Shown here: piece after piece, positions 38,206 through 48,006 of the stretch
How positions within the stretch are numbered: position 1 is the stretch's first letter
Layout of the letters: each line of letters begins with the position of its first letter
Assembly (NCBI RefSeq): GCF_904846415.1
Contig: NZ_CAJHAR010000003.1
Location: forward strand, 1-64,000
Direction: 5' to 3'
DNA length: 64,000 bases
From: Psychrobacter piscatorii
GTDB lineage: Bacteria; Pseudomonadota; Gammaproteobacteria; Pseudomonadales; Moraxellaceae
The notes under the pieces: model-generated
Database searches by the model: none
What the model saw: only the letters and a program-made list of their open reading frames with translations
Told to the model about the DNA's origin: nothing
Translations under genes and position numbers: made by a program

Positions 38206-39585
38206 ATGTCAAATGAAACAGCGAATAATTCAGAGAACAACTCAAAGAATAATAATGTCACATTGGTGCTATTCCACAACGATCTGCGAGTAGCGGATAA
38301 TGCCGCATTGTCAAAAGCCGCTGAGATAAGCAGTAATGGACGACTGCTGCTTGTTTATGCGTCATTGTTGACGAATATAGTAGAGAGTCAAGATTCTGCT
38401 TATCATTATGACACCATGGGTGTCGCCCGCCAGCAGTTTTTACAAGAGAGCTTGATTGACCTAAATGCATCACTGGAGCAGCTTGGTAATAGATTGCTAT
38501 ATTTGCAACAAACGCCCGCAGTGTCAGATACCTTTGCGCAGTTGAATGAGCTCATTAAGGCGCAGCAGGTTACCGATATCTGTGTCAGTAAAACAGACGA
38601 CTATTATCAAAACCAAGTCTATGCGCTACTACAGAATAAACATCCACAGATATGTTGGCATATCGAGACAACGGCTACTTTGTTTGACGAGTTACCGCTA
38701 GAGAGCTTACCCAAAAGCTTTACGCAATTTCGCAAAAAAATTGAAGCAGATTATGATTTGCTGCATGCCGAGAAAGATATAGTGATTTATCCAACGCCAG
38801 AATCACTTGCTCCATTGCCTGACAATATGCAGAGTAGGGACGAGTACTTTTTTGAATCGCAGTTGTCTAATGAGATAGAAATTGATAAGACATTAAATCA
38901 AGCATCTAACTTTACAGGTGGAGAGTCAAATGGCCTCAAGCACTTAGATACCTATTTTGATTCTGATGCGCCGAGCACTTATAAGGCCACACGAAACGCG
39001 CTTGATGAGTGGACACATTCCACTAAGTTCTCCGCTTGGCTGGCGAACGGCTCGTTGTCTGTCAATACCGTATTGAATCGACTGCGCCGTTATGAGCGTG
39101 ATGTCATCGCAAATGACTCAACTTATTGGATATGGTTCGAGTTACTTTGGCGCGAGTATTTTTATTGGTACGCTGTCACCCATCAGCAAAAGTTGTTTTG
39201 GTTCAAAGGTATTGGTGAGCACACGCCATCAACTCAATTTGATCAAAAGCCTTTGGAGAAATGGAAAAGTGGAAAAACGGCGTATCCTATCGTCAACGCC
39301 TGTATGCATCAACTTAAGGCAACAGGATATATGTCAAACCGTGGACGACAACTGGTGGCAAGCTGCTTTATCCATGAGCTAGGTCTTGATTGGCGTTATG
39401 GGGCGGCTTACTTTGAGCAGCATCTTATCGATTATGACGTCGCCAGTAACTGGGGGAATTGGCAATATCTAGCAGGCGTGGGGGCGGATCCAAGAGGATG
39501 TCGGCAGTTCAATCTTGATAAACAAACCCAGCAATACGATCCAAACGGTGAGTTTATCCGTCAATGGCAAGGTGAGTTAGAATAA
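38206..39585 (+). CDS. DASH-family cryptochrome / photolyase
   Basis: A flavoprotein of 459 residues of the DASH group, which binds FAD and usually a folate antenna and repairs UV lesions in single-stranded DNA. The N-terminal photolyase domain starts VTLVLFHNDLRVADNAAL. The C-terminal FAD domain has LANGSLSVNTVLNRLRRYE, then WIWFELLWREYFYWYA, typical of DASH, and NRGRQLVASCFIHELGLDWR with the Trp-rich tail VASNWGNWQYLAGVGAD. GGAAGGATAGGG precedes the ATG. The DUF3429 gene follows 60 bases later and is probably cotranscribed. Confidence 0.93.
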   Translation: MSNETANNSENNSKNNNVTLVLFHNDLRVADNAALSKAAEISSNGRLLLVYASLLTNIVESQDSAYHYDTMGVARQQFLQESLIDLNASLEQLGNRLLYLQQTPAVSDTFAQLNELIKAQQVTDICVSKTDDYYQNQVYALLQNKHPQICWHIETTATLFDELPLESLPKSFTQFRKKIEADYDLLHAEKDIVIYPTPESLAPLPDNMQSRDEYFFESQLSNEIEIDKTLNQASNFTGGESNGLKHLDTYFDSDAPSTYKATRNALDEWTHSTKFSAWLANGSLSVNTVLNRLRRYERDVIANDSTYWIWFELLWREYFYWYAVTHQQKLFWFKGIGEHTPSTQFDQKPLEKWKSGKTAYPIVNACMHQLKATGYMSNRGRQLVASCFIHELGLDWRYGAAYFEQHLIDYDVASNWGNWQYLAGVGADPRGCRQFNLDKQTQQYDPNGEFIRQWQGELE

Positions 39586-39645
39586 GATGTCCCATTCATA
39601 TATGCTAGAAATATCGATAGACTAAATACGAGGTAGATTCATATC

Positions 39646-40080
39646 ATGAAAAAACCCAGTCCTTATCTCACCTTTGCAGGTGCTATTCCGTTTATTGCTT
39701 GTGCGCTCTTGCTTGTTATAGGCATTAGTGACATACCTATATTGGGCGCAACGGCTGATATATTAAGCGCTTATGGTTTGGTAATTGCGTCGTTTATGGC
39801 CGGATCGCAGTGGGGTAATCATTTAAGCTTGGCGGATGATGATAAATGGGCTATCCGGTTGCCTTTAGTCAGTAATGTGATTGCAATTGTTCTGTGGCTC
39901 GGGTTTTTGATGTTACCAGTGGTCGGTTTTATCTGGTTACTGGTCATTGGATTTACCAGCATGTGGATGATTGATTATGGGCTCAATCGCGCGCACATTA
40001 TCACGCCAGATTATTTCAAAGTGAGAACCTATGTGACGGCGATAGTGATTGTGTCTCTGATAGTGGCTGCTCTGCAATGA
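39646..40080 (+). CDS. DUF3429 membrane protein
   Basis: A 144-residue inner-membrane protein with about five hydrophobic segments (about 8-28, 36-52, 70-86, 87-107, 123-142). The conserved-looking SYGL/FMAGSQWGNHL region and WMIDYGLNRA fit DUF3429, a family of unknown function. It follows the DASH cryptochrome by about 60 bases. In other proteobacteria such proteins are, as I recall, often near photolyase genes, which would hint at a light or UV stress role, but no activity is known. Confidence 0.8.
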   Translation: MKKPSPYLTFAGAIPFIACALLLVIGISDIPILGATADILSAYGLVIASFMAGSQWGNHLSLADDDKWAIRLPLVSNVIAIVLWLGFLMLPVVGFIWLLVIGFTSMWMIDYGLNRAHIITPDYFKVRTYVTAIVIVSLIVAALQ

Positions 40081-40108
40081 TAAATAATGTAATCAGTTAT
40101 ATTCAATG

Positions 40109-40138
40109 AAAAGGGTCGCTATATTAGCGACCCTTTTA
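40109..40138 (+). terminator. bidirectional intrinsic terminator
   Basis: A perfect 12-base stem (AAAAGGGTCGCT with its complement, loop ATATT) lies between the convergent DUF3429 and MBL-like genes. Confidence 0.88.
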
Positions 40139-40169
40139 TATTAGTAAAGTATATCTGTTAATGTAAAAA

Positions 40170-40916
40170 CTATGCTTTTTCTAGCTTAGGACGGGCTTTC
40201 TCAATGGCTTTAACCAATGCTGTTTCAAACTCGCCATCTTTGAACCTCACAAGATAAGAGTGTGCTGCGCAAAAATTGCGAACGTCGCGCCATTCATGTG
40301 CTAGATGGGTCGCCCAGTCGCAATATTGTGCGCCCGCATTTGGCTCATTTTTGAGTGCTTTTTTGGTGGTAGGATGCAATATCAGCTCAGGTAAGACGGC
40401 CTCTAGTAATTTCATTGGCGGACTCATAAACGTATCATCAACGTGTAAGCTTTGGCTGGCAGGATGATAGGCCAATAGGGAGCCTGCATGAATCATCTCA
40501 TTGGGTGCGATATAATGGATACCTTCTGATATTGAAAATTTGAGCTCAGGATAGCGCTCAGCAACCGCGTCACTTTCTACCAAATCATCTGCCCAATTTA
40601 CTTCTGGTACTTTCTTTGGATGACGTTTACTGCCATAAAATGTGGCTTGCGGAAAGTCTTTTGCCATCTGGTCACAGTGTACGGTATGGAATGGATGAAC
40701 GTTTAGGACAGCTTCGACATCTCTACCATTATTGGTGAGCGCCATTACCTCGTCTCGAACGTCACCTGTTAAGGCGTAGCTGTCCAAAAATATAAAGCGT
40801 CCTGAGGATAGCTTGACTAGTGAGCACTGGGTACCAATGTTTATCACACCGCCGATACGGAATGACCCGCGTATGTTCCAAAATCCTGCTCCTAAATCAT
40901 GAATTTCATCTGACAT
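40170..40916 (-). CDS. MBL-fold-like protein, copy 1
   Basis: A 248-residue protein with the layout of a metallo-beta-lactamase fold: a beta-rich start (GAGFWNIRGSFRIGGVINIG), CSLVKLSSGRFIFLDSYAL, then VEAVLNVHPFHTVHCDQMA at the place of the HxHxDH metal motif, and LHVDDTF late on. Only part of the metal ligands is kept (HxxHTxH), so activity is uncertain. It is a tandem paralogue of the gene at 41005, strongly similar along the full length. The second copy starts upstream of this one on the same strand, with 88 bases between them. Substrate unknown. Confidence 0.75.
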   Translation of the reverse strand: MSDEIHDLGAGFWNIRGSFRIGGVINIGTQCSLVKLSSGRFIFLDSYALTGDVRDEVMALTNNGRDVEAVLNVHPFHTVHCDQMAKDFPQATFYGSKRHPKKVPEVNWADDLVESDAVAERYPELKFSISEGIHYIAPNEMIHAGSLLAYHPASQSLHVDDTFMSPPMKLLEAVLPELILHPTTKKALKNEPNAGAQYCDWATHLAHEWRDVRNFCAAHSYLVRFKDGEFETALVKAIEKARPKLEKA

Positions 40917-41004
40917 TTATCGTTTTCCTTATTTAATATATTGAATCGACAAGTGATTATTTTTCTTGTCGCAATTTTTATGTTTTAGGTTTTTCTTAGA
41001 GTCG

Positions 41005-41751
41005 TTATTTTGCCTCAAGCTCACTACGAGCATTATCAATGGTAGACAAAAGCGCCGCTTCAAACTGACCTTCTTCAAACACCACTAATCCTGAATGCGC
41101 GCCGCAAAAATGACGGACATTACGCCACTGGTGCGCCAGCTCTACCGCCCAATCACAATAGTGCTTGCCAGCGTCTGTCTCATCTTTTAGGGCTTTTTTA
41201 GTAGTTGGATGTAAGCCTAGGTTGGGCTGTACCGCATCAAATAGCTTAGAAGGTGGTATCTCAAACGTATCATCGACATATATACTTTGGCTAGCAGGAT
41301 GATAGACCAATAGTGAGCTTGCATGGACTGATTCATCAGGTGCGATGTAGTAAATGCCCTGAGGTAGGGAGAATTGGAGTTCAGGATAACGCTCAGCGAC
41401 CGCATCGCTTTCGACCAAATCATCTGCCCAGCTTACTTCTGGCACTTGTTTTGGATGTCGACTACTACCGTAAAATGTGGCTTGCGGAAAGTCTTTAGCC
41501 ATTTGCGCACAGTATACGGTATGAAACGGATGAACATTAAGCACTGCTTCGACATCTTGGCCGTCATTGGTCAGTGCCATCACTTGCTGACGAACCTCGT
41601 CTTTTAAAGTATAGCTGTCTAAAAAAATAAATCGCCCTGATGATAGCTTTATAAGCGCACATTGGACGCCGATATCTATGATGCCATTTTTTATAAATGA
41701 CCCTCGAATGCTCCAAAATCCTGCACCTAAATCGTAAATCTCATCATTCAT
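41005..41751 (-). CDS. MBL-fold-like protein, copy 2
   Basis: A paralogue of equal length (248) to the product at 40170. The motif region reads VEAVLNVHPFHTVYCAQMA, so the His at the third position of copy 1 is a Tyr here, and IYVDDTF replaces LHVDDTF. The N-terminus (DLGAGFWSIRGSFIKNGIID) and the SRHPKQVPEVSWADDLVESD block are nearly the same. The divergence at motif positions suggests different substrate or metal use after a tandem duplication. It is the promoter-proximal copy; the two may be cotranscribed. Confidence 0.75.
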   Translation of the reverse strand: MNDEIYDLGAGFWSIRGSFIKNGIIDIGVQCALIKLSSGRFIFLDSYTLKDEVRQQVMALTNDGQDVEAVLNVHPFHTVYCAQMAKDFPQATFYGSSRHPKQVPEVSWADDLVESDAVAERYPELQFSLPQGIYYIAPDESVHASSLLVYHPASQSIYVDDTFEIPPSKLFDAVQPNLGLHPTTKKALKDETDAGKHYCDWAVELAHQWRNVRHFCGAHSGLVVFEEGQFEAALLSTIDNARSELEAK

Positions 41752-42098
41752 TGAAATGACTCCTTAATGGTTTAGTTGTTCAATTATTTTACTTATTGAT
41801 ACGTAGCACCCTATGATTATTGATTTTTGAGCGCGTAAAGTCTGTAATAGAAAAGATATAAGCAATGTAGATGTGTAAAAATAAAAAAGAGTTGTTAGGT
41901 AAATGTCATTATTGAGGGTATAGATCCGATTTTTTTATTCTAAATGGAGGGTCTAATCAAGCGCCAATAACACATTTAAACCTGAGCATATCGGTTGGTG
42001 TGCTAACATGATTTCTTATCACTATGATAAGTCTTTATCATTTATGGTCATGATCTTCATTTATAAATTTGCGTTATATTCCTCTATCACCTAAGCCA
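41752..42098. other. divergent intergenic region
   Basis: About 350 AT-rich bases between the MBL-like pair and the MFS gene. ACTATGATAAG and TTATCATTTATGG near 42020-42045 form a loose inverted motif, but nothing firm. Confidence 0.35.
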
Positions 42099-43373
42099 AT
42101 GACGCCTCCTTGTCATAGCATAATCAATATAGTCAGCTCCCTTGTGAATAATTCTACAGATAAAAATCAAAATTTAGCACCAAAGATAGCAGCCGCATCC
42201 AGTCACTCTACGTCGTGGATATTAAAGCTCACGATAGGCCTGATTGGTATGTTTGCCTTTTTGCAAGTGTACTCTATCCAAGCCGTGCTGCCAGTCATGA
42301 TGGTGGATTTTTCTGCGACGGAAGTGCAAGCGGGTATGATCGTTGGCGCTACTGTATTGGCCATTGCCATCATGTCACCATTTTTGGGCATGCTCTCAGA
42401 TGCAGTCGGGCGCAAATCCTTTATCGTCGGTGCTTTGTTATTTTTGGCCATACCCACCGCGCTGGTTGCCCAAAGCTCTAGCATTGAATGGGTCGGTATT
42501 TGGCGTTTTATGCAAGGATTGTCTGTACCCGGTATTACGGTGGTGACGATTGCTTATATCGGTGAGGAGTTTGAGGGCCGGGCAATGACTGAGCTGATGT
42601 CCTTTTATGTGTCAGGATGCGTGCTTGGCGGCTTTATGGGTCGGTTCTTGTTAGGGCATTTGCATGAGTTGATTGGCTGGCGTAATGGCTATTATGTGAT
42701 GACAGCGATGACGCTACTGGGGGCAATATGGGTCGGCAAGATGCTACCATCGTCTCGTCACTTTGAGGCCAACCCCAATTTTCGCTCAGCGATACAGACG
42801 TTGGGTGAGCATATCACCAATCGTTATGTGGTGACCGCTTGTCTGCTTGGCGCTTGTGTGCTGTTCTCCCTTGTAGGCTGCTTCACTTTTATCAATTTAC
42901 ATTTGGCGGACAAGCCTTATGAGCTTGGCACGGGTGCGCTCGCCAATATTTTTGCTGTATATTTGCTTGGTGTTATTATCACGCCACTATCGACGACATT
43001 GCTGCGCCGGTTTGGTTCAGCACGTACGGTTCGGGTAGCCATTATTATCTCCATGATTGGGGTACTGTTGACCTTGGTGACTCCACTATGGGGGGTAATC
43101 ATAGGACTTGCTGTTATGTCATCTGGTGTGTTTATTACGCAGTCAGCGACCATCAGCTATATTGCTGTCAATGTCAAAAAAGGACGATCATTGGCATCAG
43201 GCTTATATTACATGGGCTATTACACAGGCGGTACACTTGGGGCGTGGCTGGGTGGTATAGCTTATGCGCGAGGGCAGTGGTCTCTTACCGTATGGTTGTT
43301 ATTGTTTGTGCAGGTATTGGCGTTATTGATAGCCAGTTTTGGGATGATTAAAACCACGAGACGCGCTACTTAA
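42099..43373 (+). CDS. MFS transporter, YnfM-like
   Basis: A 12-helix major facilitator of about 424 residues. The first helix follows a polar N-terminus of about 45 residues (LTIGLIGMFAFLQVYSIQAV). SPFLGMLSDAVGRKSFIV is the MFS loop 2-3 signature, and WRFMQGLSVPGITVV lies in helix 4. The best fit is the YnfM/arabinose-efflux-like group; substrate unknown. Start is uncertain: ATG at 42099 or TTG at 42069, both without a good ribosome binding site. It is probably monocistronic. Confidence 0.87.
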   Translation: MTPPCHSIINIVSSLVNNSTDKNQNLAPKIAAASSHSTSWILKLTIGLIGMFAFLQVYSIQAVLPVMMVDFSATEVQAGMIVGATVLAIAIMSPFLGMLSDAVGRKSFIVGALLFLAIPTALVAQSSSIEWVGIWRFMQGLSVPGITVVTIAYIGEEFEGRAMTELMSFYVSGCVLGGFMGRFLLGHLHELIGWRNGYYVMTAMTLLGAIWVGKMLPSSRHFEANPNFRSAIQTLGEHITNRYVVTACLLGACVLFSLVGCFTFINLHLADKPYELGTGALANIFAVYLLGVIITPLSTTLLRRFGSARTVRVAIIISMIGVLLTLVTPLWGVIIGLAVMSSGVFITQSATISYIAVNVKKGRSLASGLYYMGYYTGGTLGAWLGGIAYARGQWSLTVWLLLFVQVLALLIASFGMIKTTRRAT

Positions 43374-43683
43374 TGGTATGTAAGGCATCGTCTTTGTTTG
43401 GTTGCTCGCATTATGATACTTAATGTAAGGTTGCTTTACATGGTACTGCTTTTTTCTTACTATCAAAGAGGTCTTTAATCTTATTGCGGTCAGTGAAGCT
43501 TGTTTCTTTTACTGCGCCAAAGCCGATCGGTATTTAGCAGGACGCTATCAATAGTAATCAGAATGACTCTACATTATAAAAATAGTGTGGTTATAGCGGT
43601 TCATTCTGTATTAGTATGTCTTATTGCTACTTATTTATTACTATCTATAACTTATAAGCGCGACAAACAAGGAAGTTAGGTCT
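43374..43683. other. intergenic, no gene found
   Basis: 310 bases holding the promoter of the acyl-CoA ligase gene. A small ATGTAA/TTACAT hairpin near 43421-43440 is followed ten bases later by a T-rich stretch and may end the MFS transcript. Confidence 0.35.
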
Positions 43684-45354
43684 ATGTCAAATATGTACCA
43701 TGGTGCTCCCTCTGCCTATGATTATCCACTACTGGTCAAGCAGCTCTTAAACCGTGCAAAAACAGTGTCACAAGACCAAGAGATCATCTATGCGGACAAA
43801 AAGCGACTCACTTATAAGGATTTGTTTGAGCGTATCAATCGCTTGGCTAACGTACTCGCAGACTTGAATCTTGATGCAGGTGATATCGTTGCCGTTATGG
43901 ACTGGGACAGCAATCGCTATCTTGAGTCTTATTTTGCGGTACCGATGTCAGAGTACGTTCTACAAACCGTCAATATCCGTCTATCACCAGAAAAAGTCCT
44001 CTACACCATCAACCATGCCAAGCCTAAAGTGCTGATGCTCAACTCTGAGTTTGCGCCATTGGTCAAAGATTATCAGTTTGAAAACTCTAGTATTGAGCAC
44101 ATCATTTGGCTGGACGATAAAGGTGTGACCGCTGAAGGGGTTTTTGGTAGTAATCAAAGCCGCGTGACAGGCGAATACGAAGCATTGCTAGAAGCTGCTG
44201 ATAGCCATTTCGATTTCCCAGACTTTGATGAAAATACCATCGCGACAACCTTTTACACCTCAGGTACGACAGGTAATCCAAAAGGCGTCTTCTTTAGTCA
44301 CCGTCAGTTGGTACTGCACAGTCTGGCAGAAGCGGCAACATTGGGTATGTTGCCGAACAAGCAAGGTGTTAGCTACGGTGATGTTTATATGCCAATGACG
44401 CCGATGTTTCACGTACATGCATGGGGTTTCCCATTTACAGCAACGATGGTAGGGCTAAAGCAAGTCTATCCGGGACGTTATGCACCTGATAGCTTGCTGG
44501 ATTTGATTATCAATGAAAAGGTGAGTATCACACATTGTGTGCCAACGATTTTGCAAATGGTACTTAAAGAAGCACAAGATCGCGATGCCAGTTTTAATGG
44601 GCTAAAAATGATCATTGGCGGTTCAAGGTTGACCGAAGGTTTGGCAAAAACAGCAATGGCCCAAGGCATCGAAGTTTATACTGGCTACGGTATGTCAGAG
44701 ACGGCACCGCTTATCAGCCTGACTGAATTTAGTCTCAATGAGCCTGAAATGACGGAAGATGAAGACATTGCCCGTCGCTGTATGACAGGTAAGCCAGTGC
44801 TCATGGTCGATGCGCAAGTATGGGGTGAGGGCAACAAACCAGTAGGTAAGGGTCAAGAAAATACGGGTGAGCTGGTGCTACGGGCACCTTGGTTGACCCA
44901 AAGCTATCTCAAAAATGACGACGCTGGTAAGGAGCTGTGGGAGAGTGGCTATATGCACACTCAAGACATCGCTTACATACGTCCTGATGGTTATATTAAA
45001 ATCACGGATCGCCTAAAAGATGTGATCAAATCAGGTGGTGAGTGGATCTCATCGCTAGAGATTGAGACTATTTTATCATTGCATCCATCTGTAGCGGATG
45101 TTTCAGTGATTGGCGTTCGGGATAAGCAATGGGGCGAGCGTCCGCTGGCTTTGGTGGTATTAAAACCAAATGCTCAAGAAACCAGTGCTGACGACATCAA
45201 AGCCATTGCAGAAAAAGCGGTAGAGCGCGGTATCATTCCTAAATATGGCGTACCAAGTCAGTTTAAGTTCGTTGATGAACTGCCAAAAACCTCTGTTGGC
45301 AAGCATGACAAAAAAGTCATGCGTGAGATGTATGCCAATCAAACTCAAGTATAA
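43684..45354 (+). CDS. fatty acyl-CoA ligase, AlkK-like
   Basis: An AMP-forming acyl-CoA synthetase of 556 residues. The P-loop TFYTSGTTGNPKGV, the adenylate motif YTGYGMSETAPL, the hinge region ITDRLKDVIKSGGEWIS and the C-terminal Lys in LPKTSVGKHDKK are all present. HRQLVLHSLAEAATLG and PMFHVHAWGFPF are typical of medium-chain ligases such as AlkK. It activates fatty or branched acids for beta-oxidation. AGGAAG precedes the ATG. It ends with a strong terminator before prpE. Confidence 0.92.
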   Translation: MSNMYHGAPSAYDYPLLVKQLLNRAKTVSQDQEIIYADKKRLTYKDLFERINRLANVLADLNLDAGDIVAVMDWDSNRYLESYFAVPMSEYVLQTVNIRLSPEKVLYTINHAKPKVLMLNSEFAPLVKDYQFENSSIEHIIWLDDKGVTAEGVFGSNQSRVTGEYEALLEAADSHFDFPDFDENTIATTFYTSGTTGNPKGVFFSHRQLVLHSLAEAATLGMLPNKQGVSYGDVYMPMTPMFHVHAWGFPFTATMVGLKQVYPGRYAPDSLLDLIINEKVSITHCVPTILQMVLKEAQDRDASFNGLKMIIGGSRLTEGLAKTAMAQGIEVYTGYGMSETAPLISLTEFSLNEPEMTEDEDIARRCMTGKPVLMVDAQVWGEGNKPVGKGQENTGELVLRAPWLTQSYLKNDDAGKELWESGYMHTQDIAYIRPDGYIKITDRLKDVIKSGGEWISSLEIETILSLHPSVADVSVIGVRDKQWGERPLALVVLKPNAQETSADDIKAIAEKAVERGIIPKYGVPSQFKFVDELPKTSVGKHDKKVMREMYANQTQV

Positions 45355-45668
45355 TATTATCTATCGATTGAATGTCGAAACGCTTGTGCTCATCAAAATG
45401 TCATGCGTGTTGCACGCTTAATAGTTGACCTTTGTGATGGGGTCTGCTACATTTTAAACCGATACATAACGTATCGGTTTTTTAATTCTGGCAAGGATGA
45501 CCAGTATTTATCAGGACATTGTCTACCACACTCAAAACAGTGTAGCGTTGATAAAGCCAATCGCGTACAAAGATCATATCACGCGATGCAAGTGCGATAA
45601 CAACTTAATAATGCGCCGATTATAAAACAATCTTATCCCATTTCTCGTTTATGCTAAGGACAGCTATT
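45355..45668. other. intergenic between acyl-CoA ligase gene and prpE
   Basis: It holds the terminator at 45456-45483 and then the prpE promoter region. A 65-codon frame at 45403-45600 overlaps the terminator and is not believed. Confidence 0.5.
45456..45483 (+). terminator. intrinsic terminator of the acyl-CoA ligase gene
   Basis: The stem AAACCGATAC/GTATCGGTTT with a four-base loop is followed by a T-run. Confidence 0.85.
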
Positions 45669-47690
45669 ATGAGCGACCACGCCCAACACCCAGTCTCCAC
45701 TCAAGCGGTAGACATGCCCACGTTCGCGGATATCTATCACGACTCCATTATGGATCGAGAGAAGTTTTGGGCTGAGCAAGCAAAGCGCATCTACTGGCAT
45801 AAAGAGCCTAAGCAAATTCTCGATGACAGCAATCTGCCTTTTGCGAAATGGTTTGTTGGCGGTGAAACCAATCTTTGCTATAACTGTGTCGATCGTCATC
45901 TAGCAGACCGTGCAGAGCAAGATGCCTTTGTGTGGGTGTCATCAGAGATCAATCAAGAGTTAATAGAAACCTTTCCAGCGGTCGTTGATTCGTTTAAAGA
46001 TCTGGGCAATAACGTTGAGTTTTATACAGATTATGCCAAGCGCCGCCTGACTTATAATGATTTATACAAAGAAGTCAATTACTTCGCAGACGTGCTACAG
46101 CGTCATGGTATTGGCAAAGGCGACCGTGTCATTATCTATATGCCAATGATTCTAGAAGCGGCATATGCCATGCTGGCTTGTACTCGTATTGGTGCTATAC
46201 ACTCAGTCGTATTTGGCGGATTTGCCGCGCATAACTTGGCGATCCGCATGGATGATGCTGAGGCAAAAATGGTCATTACAGTGGATGCAGGTCTGCGTGA
46301 TGGTAAGGTTATTAATTATAAAAACCTTGTCAACCAAGGCGTTGAGCAGGCAACAACCAAGCCTGAGCATGTGTTAGTCGTCAATCGTGGTATTTTACCG
46401 TTTGAGCCGAGAAATGTTGACGTCGATTATGCCACTGAACGACGTCACAGCTGCGAGGCCCATGCAGTCGTGGAGCCCGTCTGGCTTGAATCCAATACAC
46501 CTTCCTATCTGCTTTATACCTCTGGTACGACTGGTACACCGAAAGGGGTGCAACGTGATACTGGTGGTCATGCAGTCGCGCTGACGACATCGATGGATTA
46601 TGTCTATGATGGTAAGGCAGGCGAGACGTTTTGGGCGATATCAGATATTGGTTGGGCAGTCGGACATTCTTATACGATTTATGCGCCACTGCTAGCGGGT
46701 ATGACCAGTGTCATGTATGAAGGCTTACCACATCTACCGAACCCAGGTATCTGGTGGCGTATTGTTGAAGCCAATAAAGTTAATATCCTATTCACGGCGC
46801 CTACAGGCGTACGCATGCTCAAAAAGCAAGATGAAAGCTGGATGACGCGCTATGATGTGTCTAGTGTCAAGTCGTTCTTTTTGGCAGGTGAGCCGCTTGA
46901 CGAGTCAACAGCTAATTGGTTGTCTCAGCATTTAGGCGTACCGATTTTAGATCACTATTGGCAGACAGAGTCTGGCTGGCCGATCTTGAGCCATACACCA
47001 AAATTCAATCATAAACTGCACAAGCAGGGCTCGCCCGGTTATCCTATGTATGGCTATGAAGCACAGGTCCTCAATGAGGAAACAGGTGAACCTTGTAAGG
47101 CGGGTGAAAAAGGACTGCTTGCGATTAAAGCGCCGCTGCCACCTGGCTGTCTCACCACGGTATGGCGTAACGATGAGCGCTTTGTCAGCAGTTACTTTGG
47201 TCTGTTTGATGGCCAGCAGTATTCTACTTCAGACTATGCAGTGACAGATGAAGACGGTTACTTTTACATCTTGGGGCGTACCGATGACGTGATAAACGTC
47301 GCAGGTCATCGAATAGGCACGCAAGAGATTGAAGAAGCAATCAGTACCCATCCAGAGATGGCGGAATGCGCTGTGGTCGGCATCCAAGATGAGCTAAAAG
47401 GCGAGCTACCGATTGCGTTCTGCGTCCTAAAAGATCAATCGCAAGTCGAAACCACCGAAAACCGTTTCCGTATTGAGCAGCAAGTGATAGGTGCTGTGGT
47501 CAAATCCTTAGGTGGTATTGCAAGGCCGGCGGCCATTTATTTCCCGCAGGCATTGCCAAAGACGCGTTCTGGCAAAATCCTACGCCGATCCATTCGTGCT
47601 CTAGCAGAGGATAGGCCTACAGGCGACATGTCGACGCTTGATAATCCAGCTGCTATTGATGCGATTAAGCAATCGATGAAGGATTATTGA
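45669..47690 (+). CDS. prpE: propionyl-CoA synthetase
   Basis: It activates propionate to propionyl-CoA through an acyl-adenylate. The start of the family is seen in REKFWAEQAKRIYWH and FAKWFVGGETNLCYNCVDRH. SIHSVVFGGFAAHNLAIR-type and LLYTSGTTGTPKGVQRDTGG lie in the middle, followed by ISDIGWAVGHSYTIYAPLLAG and YWQTESGWPI. The catalytic Lys is in LPKTRSGKILRR. It is longer (673 residues) than E. coli PrpE (628), with an extra stretch around residues 90-118. I use the ATG at 45669 after AAGGA. It stands upstream of valine-degradation genes that also end in propionyl-CoA. Confidence 0.92.
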   Translation: MSDHAQHPVSTQAVDMPTFADIYHDSIMDREKFWAEQAKRIYWHKEPKQILDDSNLPFAKWFVGGETNLCYNCVDRHLADRAEQDAFVWVSSEINQELIETFPAVVDSFKDLGNNVEFYTDYAKRRLTYNDLYKEVNYFADVLQRHGIGKGDRVIIYMPMILEAAYAMLACTRIGAIHSVVFGGFAAHNLAIRMDDAEAKMVITVDAGLRDGKVINYKNLVNQGVEQATTKPEHVLVVNRGILPFEPRNVDVDYATERRHSCEAHAVVEPVWLESNTPSYLLYTSGTTGTPKGVQRDTGGHAVALTTSMDYVYDGKAGETFWAISDIGWAVGHSYTIYAPLLAGMTSVMYEGLPHLPNPGIWWRIVEANKVNILFTAPTGVRMLKKQDESWMTRYDVSSVKSFFLAGEPLDESTANWLSQHLGVPILDHYWQTESGWPILSHTPKFNHKLHKQGSPGYPMYGYEAQVLNEETGEPCKAGEKGLLAIKAPLPPGCLTTVWRNDERFVSSYFGLFDGQQYSTSDYAVTDEDGYFYILGRTDDVINVAGHRIGTQEIEEAISTHPEMAECAVVGIQDELKGELPIAFCVLKDQSQVETTENRFRIEQQVIGAVVKSLGGIARPAAIYFPQALPKTRSGKILRRSIRALAEDRPTGDMSTLDNPAAIDAIKQSMKDY

Positions 47691-48006
47691 TTGGTATAGG
47701 CTAGCAACTATGTTGATGGCGCCTAAAAGCTAGGCTGATTTTTTAAAGCTCATGAGCAATCATGGGCTTTTTTGTTTCTGTTATTTGGGCAAATACCCTT
47801 TAACAAAACAAACTTAGTGAAAATTGTGATAAAGCGCTTGACCGTAAAATTGATTTATTGTTATAGTCAATAACGATACAAAATAAATCATTTTAGAATT
47901 TAGTTTTCTATAAATATTTTACAAATAGTTATTTATAGCTCTTAACTTTTAATGAATACTCAGATGCCGTCACACGGTAGTCTCGCAAAAAAGATAAGGA
48001 TATCTT
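47691..48006. other. intergenic between prpE and mmsA
   Basis: It contains the prpE terminator and an AT-rich stretch (about 47860-47960) where the mmsA operon promoter should lie. No operator is defined. Confidence 0.45.
47743..47774 (+). terminator. intrinsic terminator of prpE
   Basis: The stem AAGCTCATGA/TCATGGGCTT (one wobble) with a four-base loop is followed by TTTTTTG. Confidence 0.75.

Noticed and set aside
45403..45600. 65-residue frame between the acyl-CoA ligase gene and prpE
   Set aside because: It runs through an intrinsic terminator, has no ribosome binding site and reads as random sequence.
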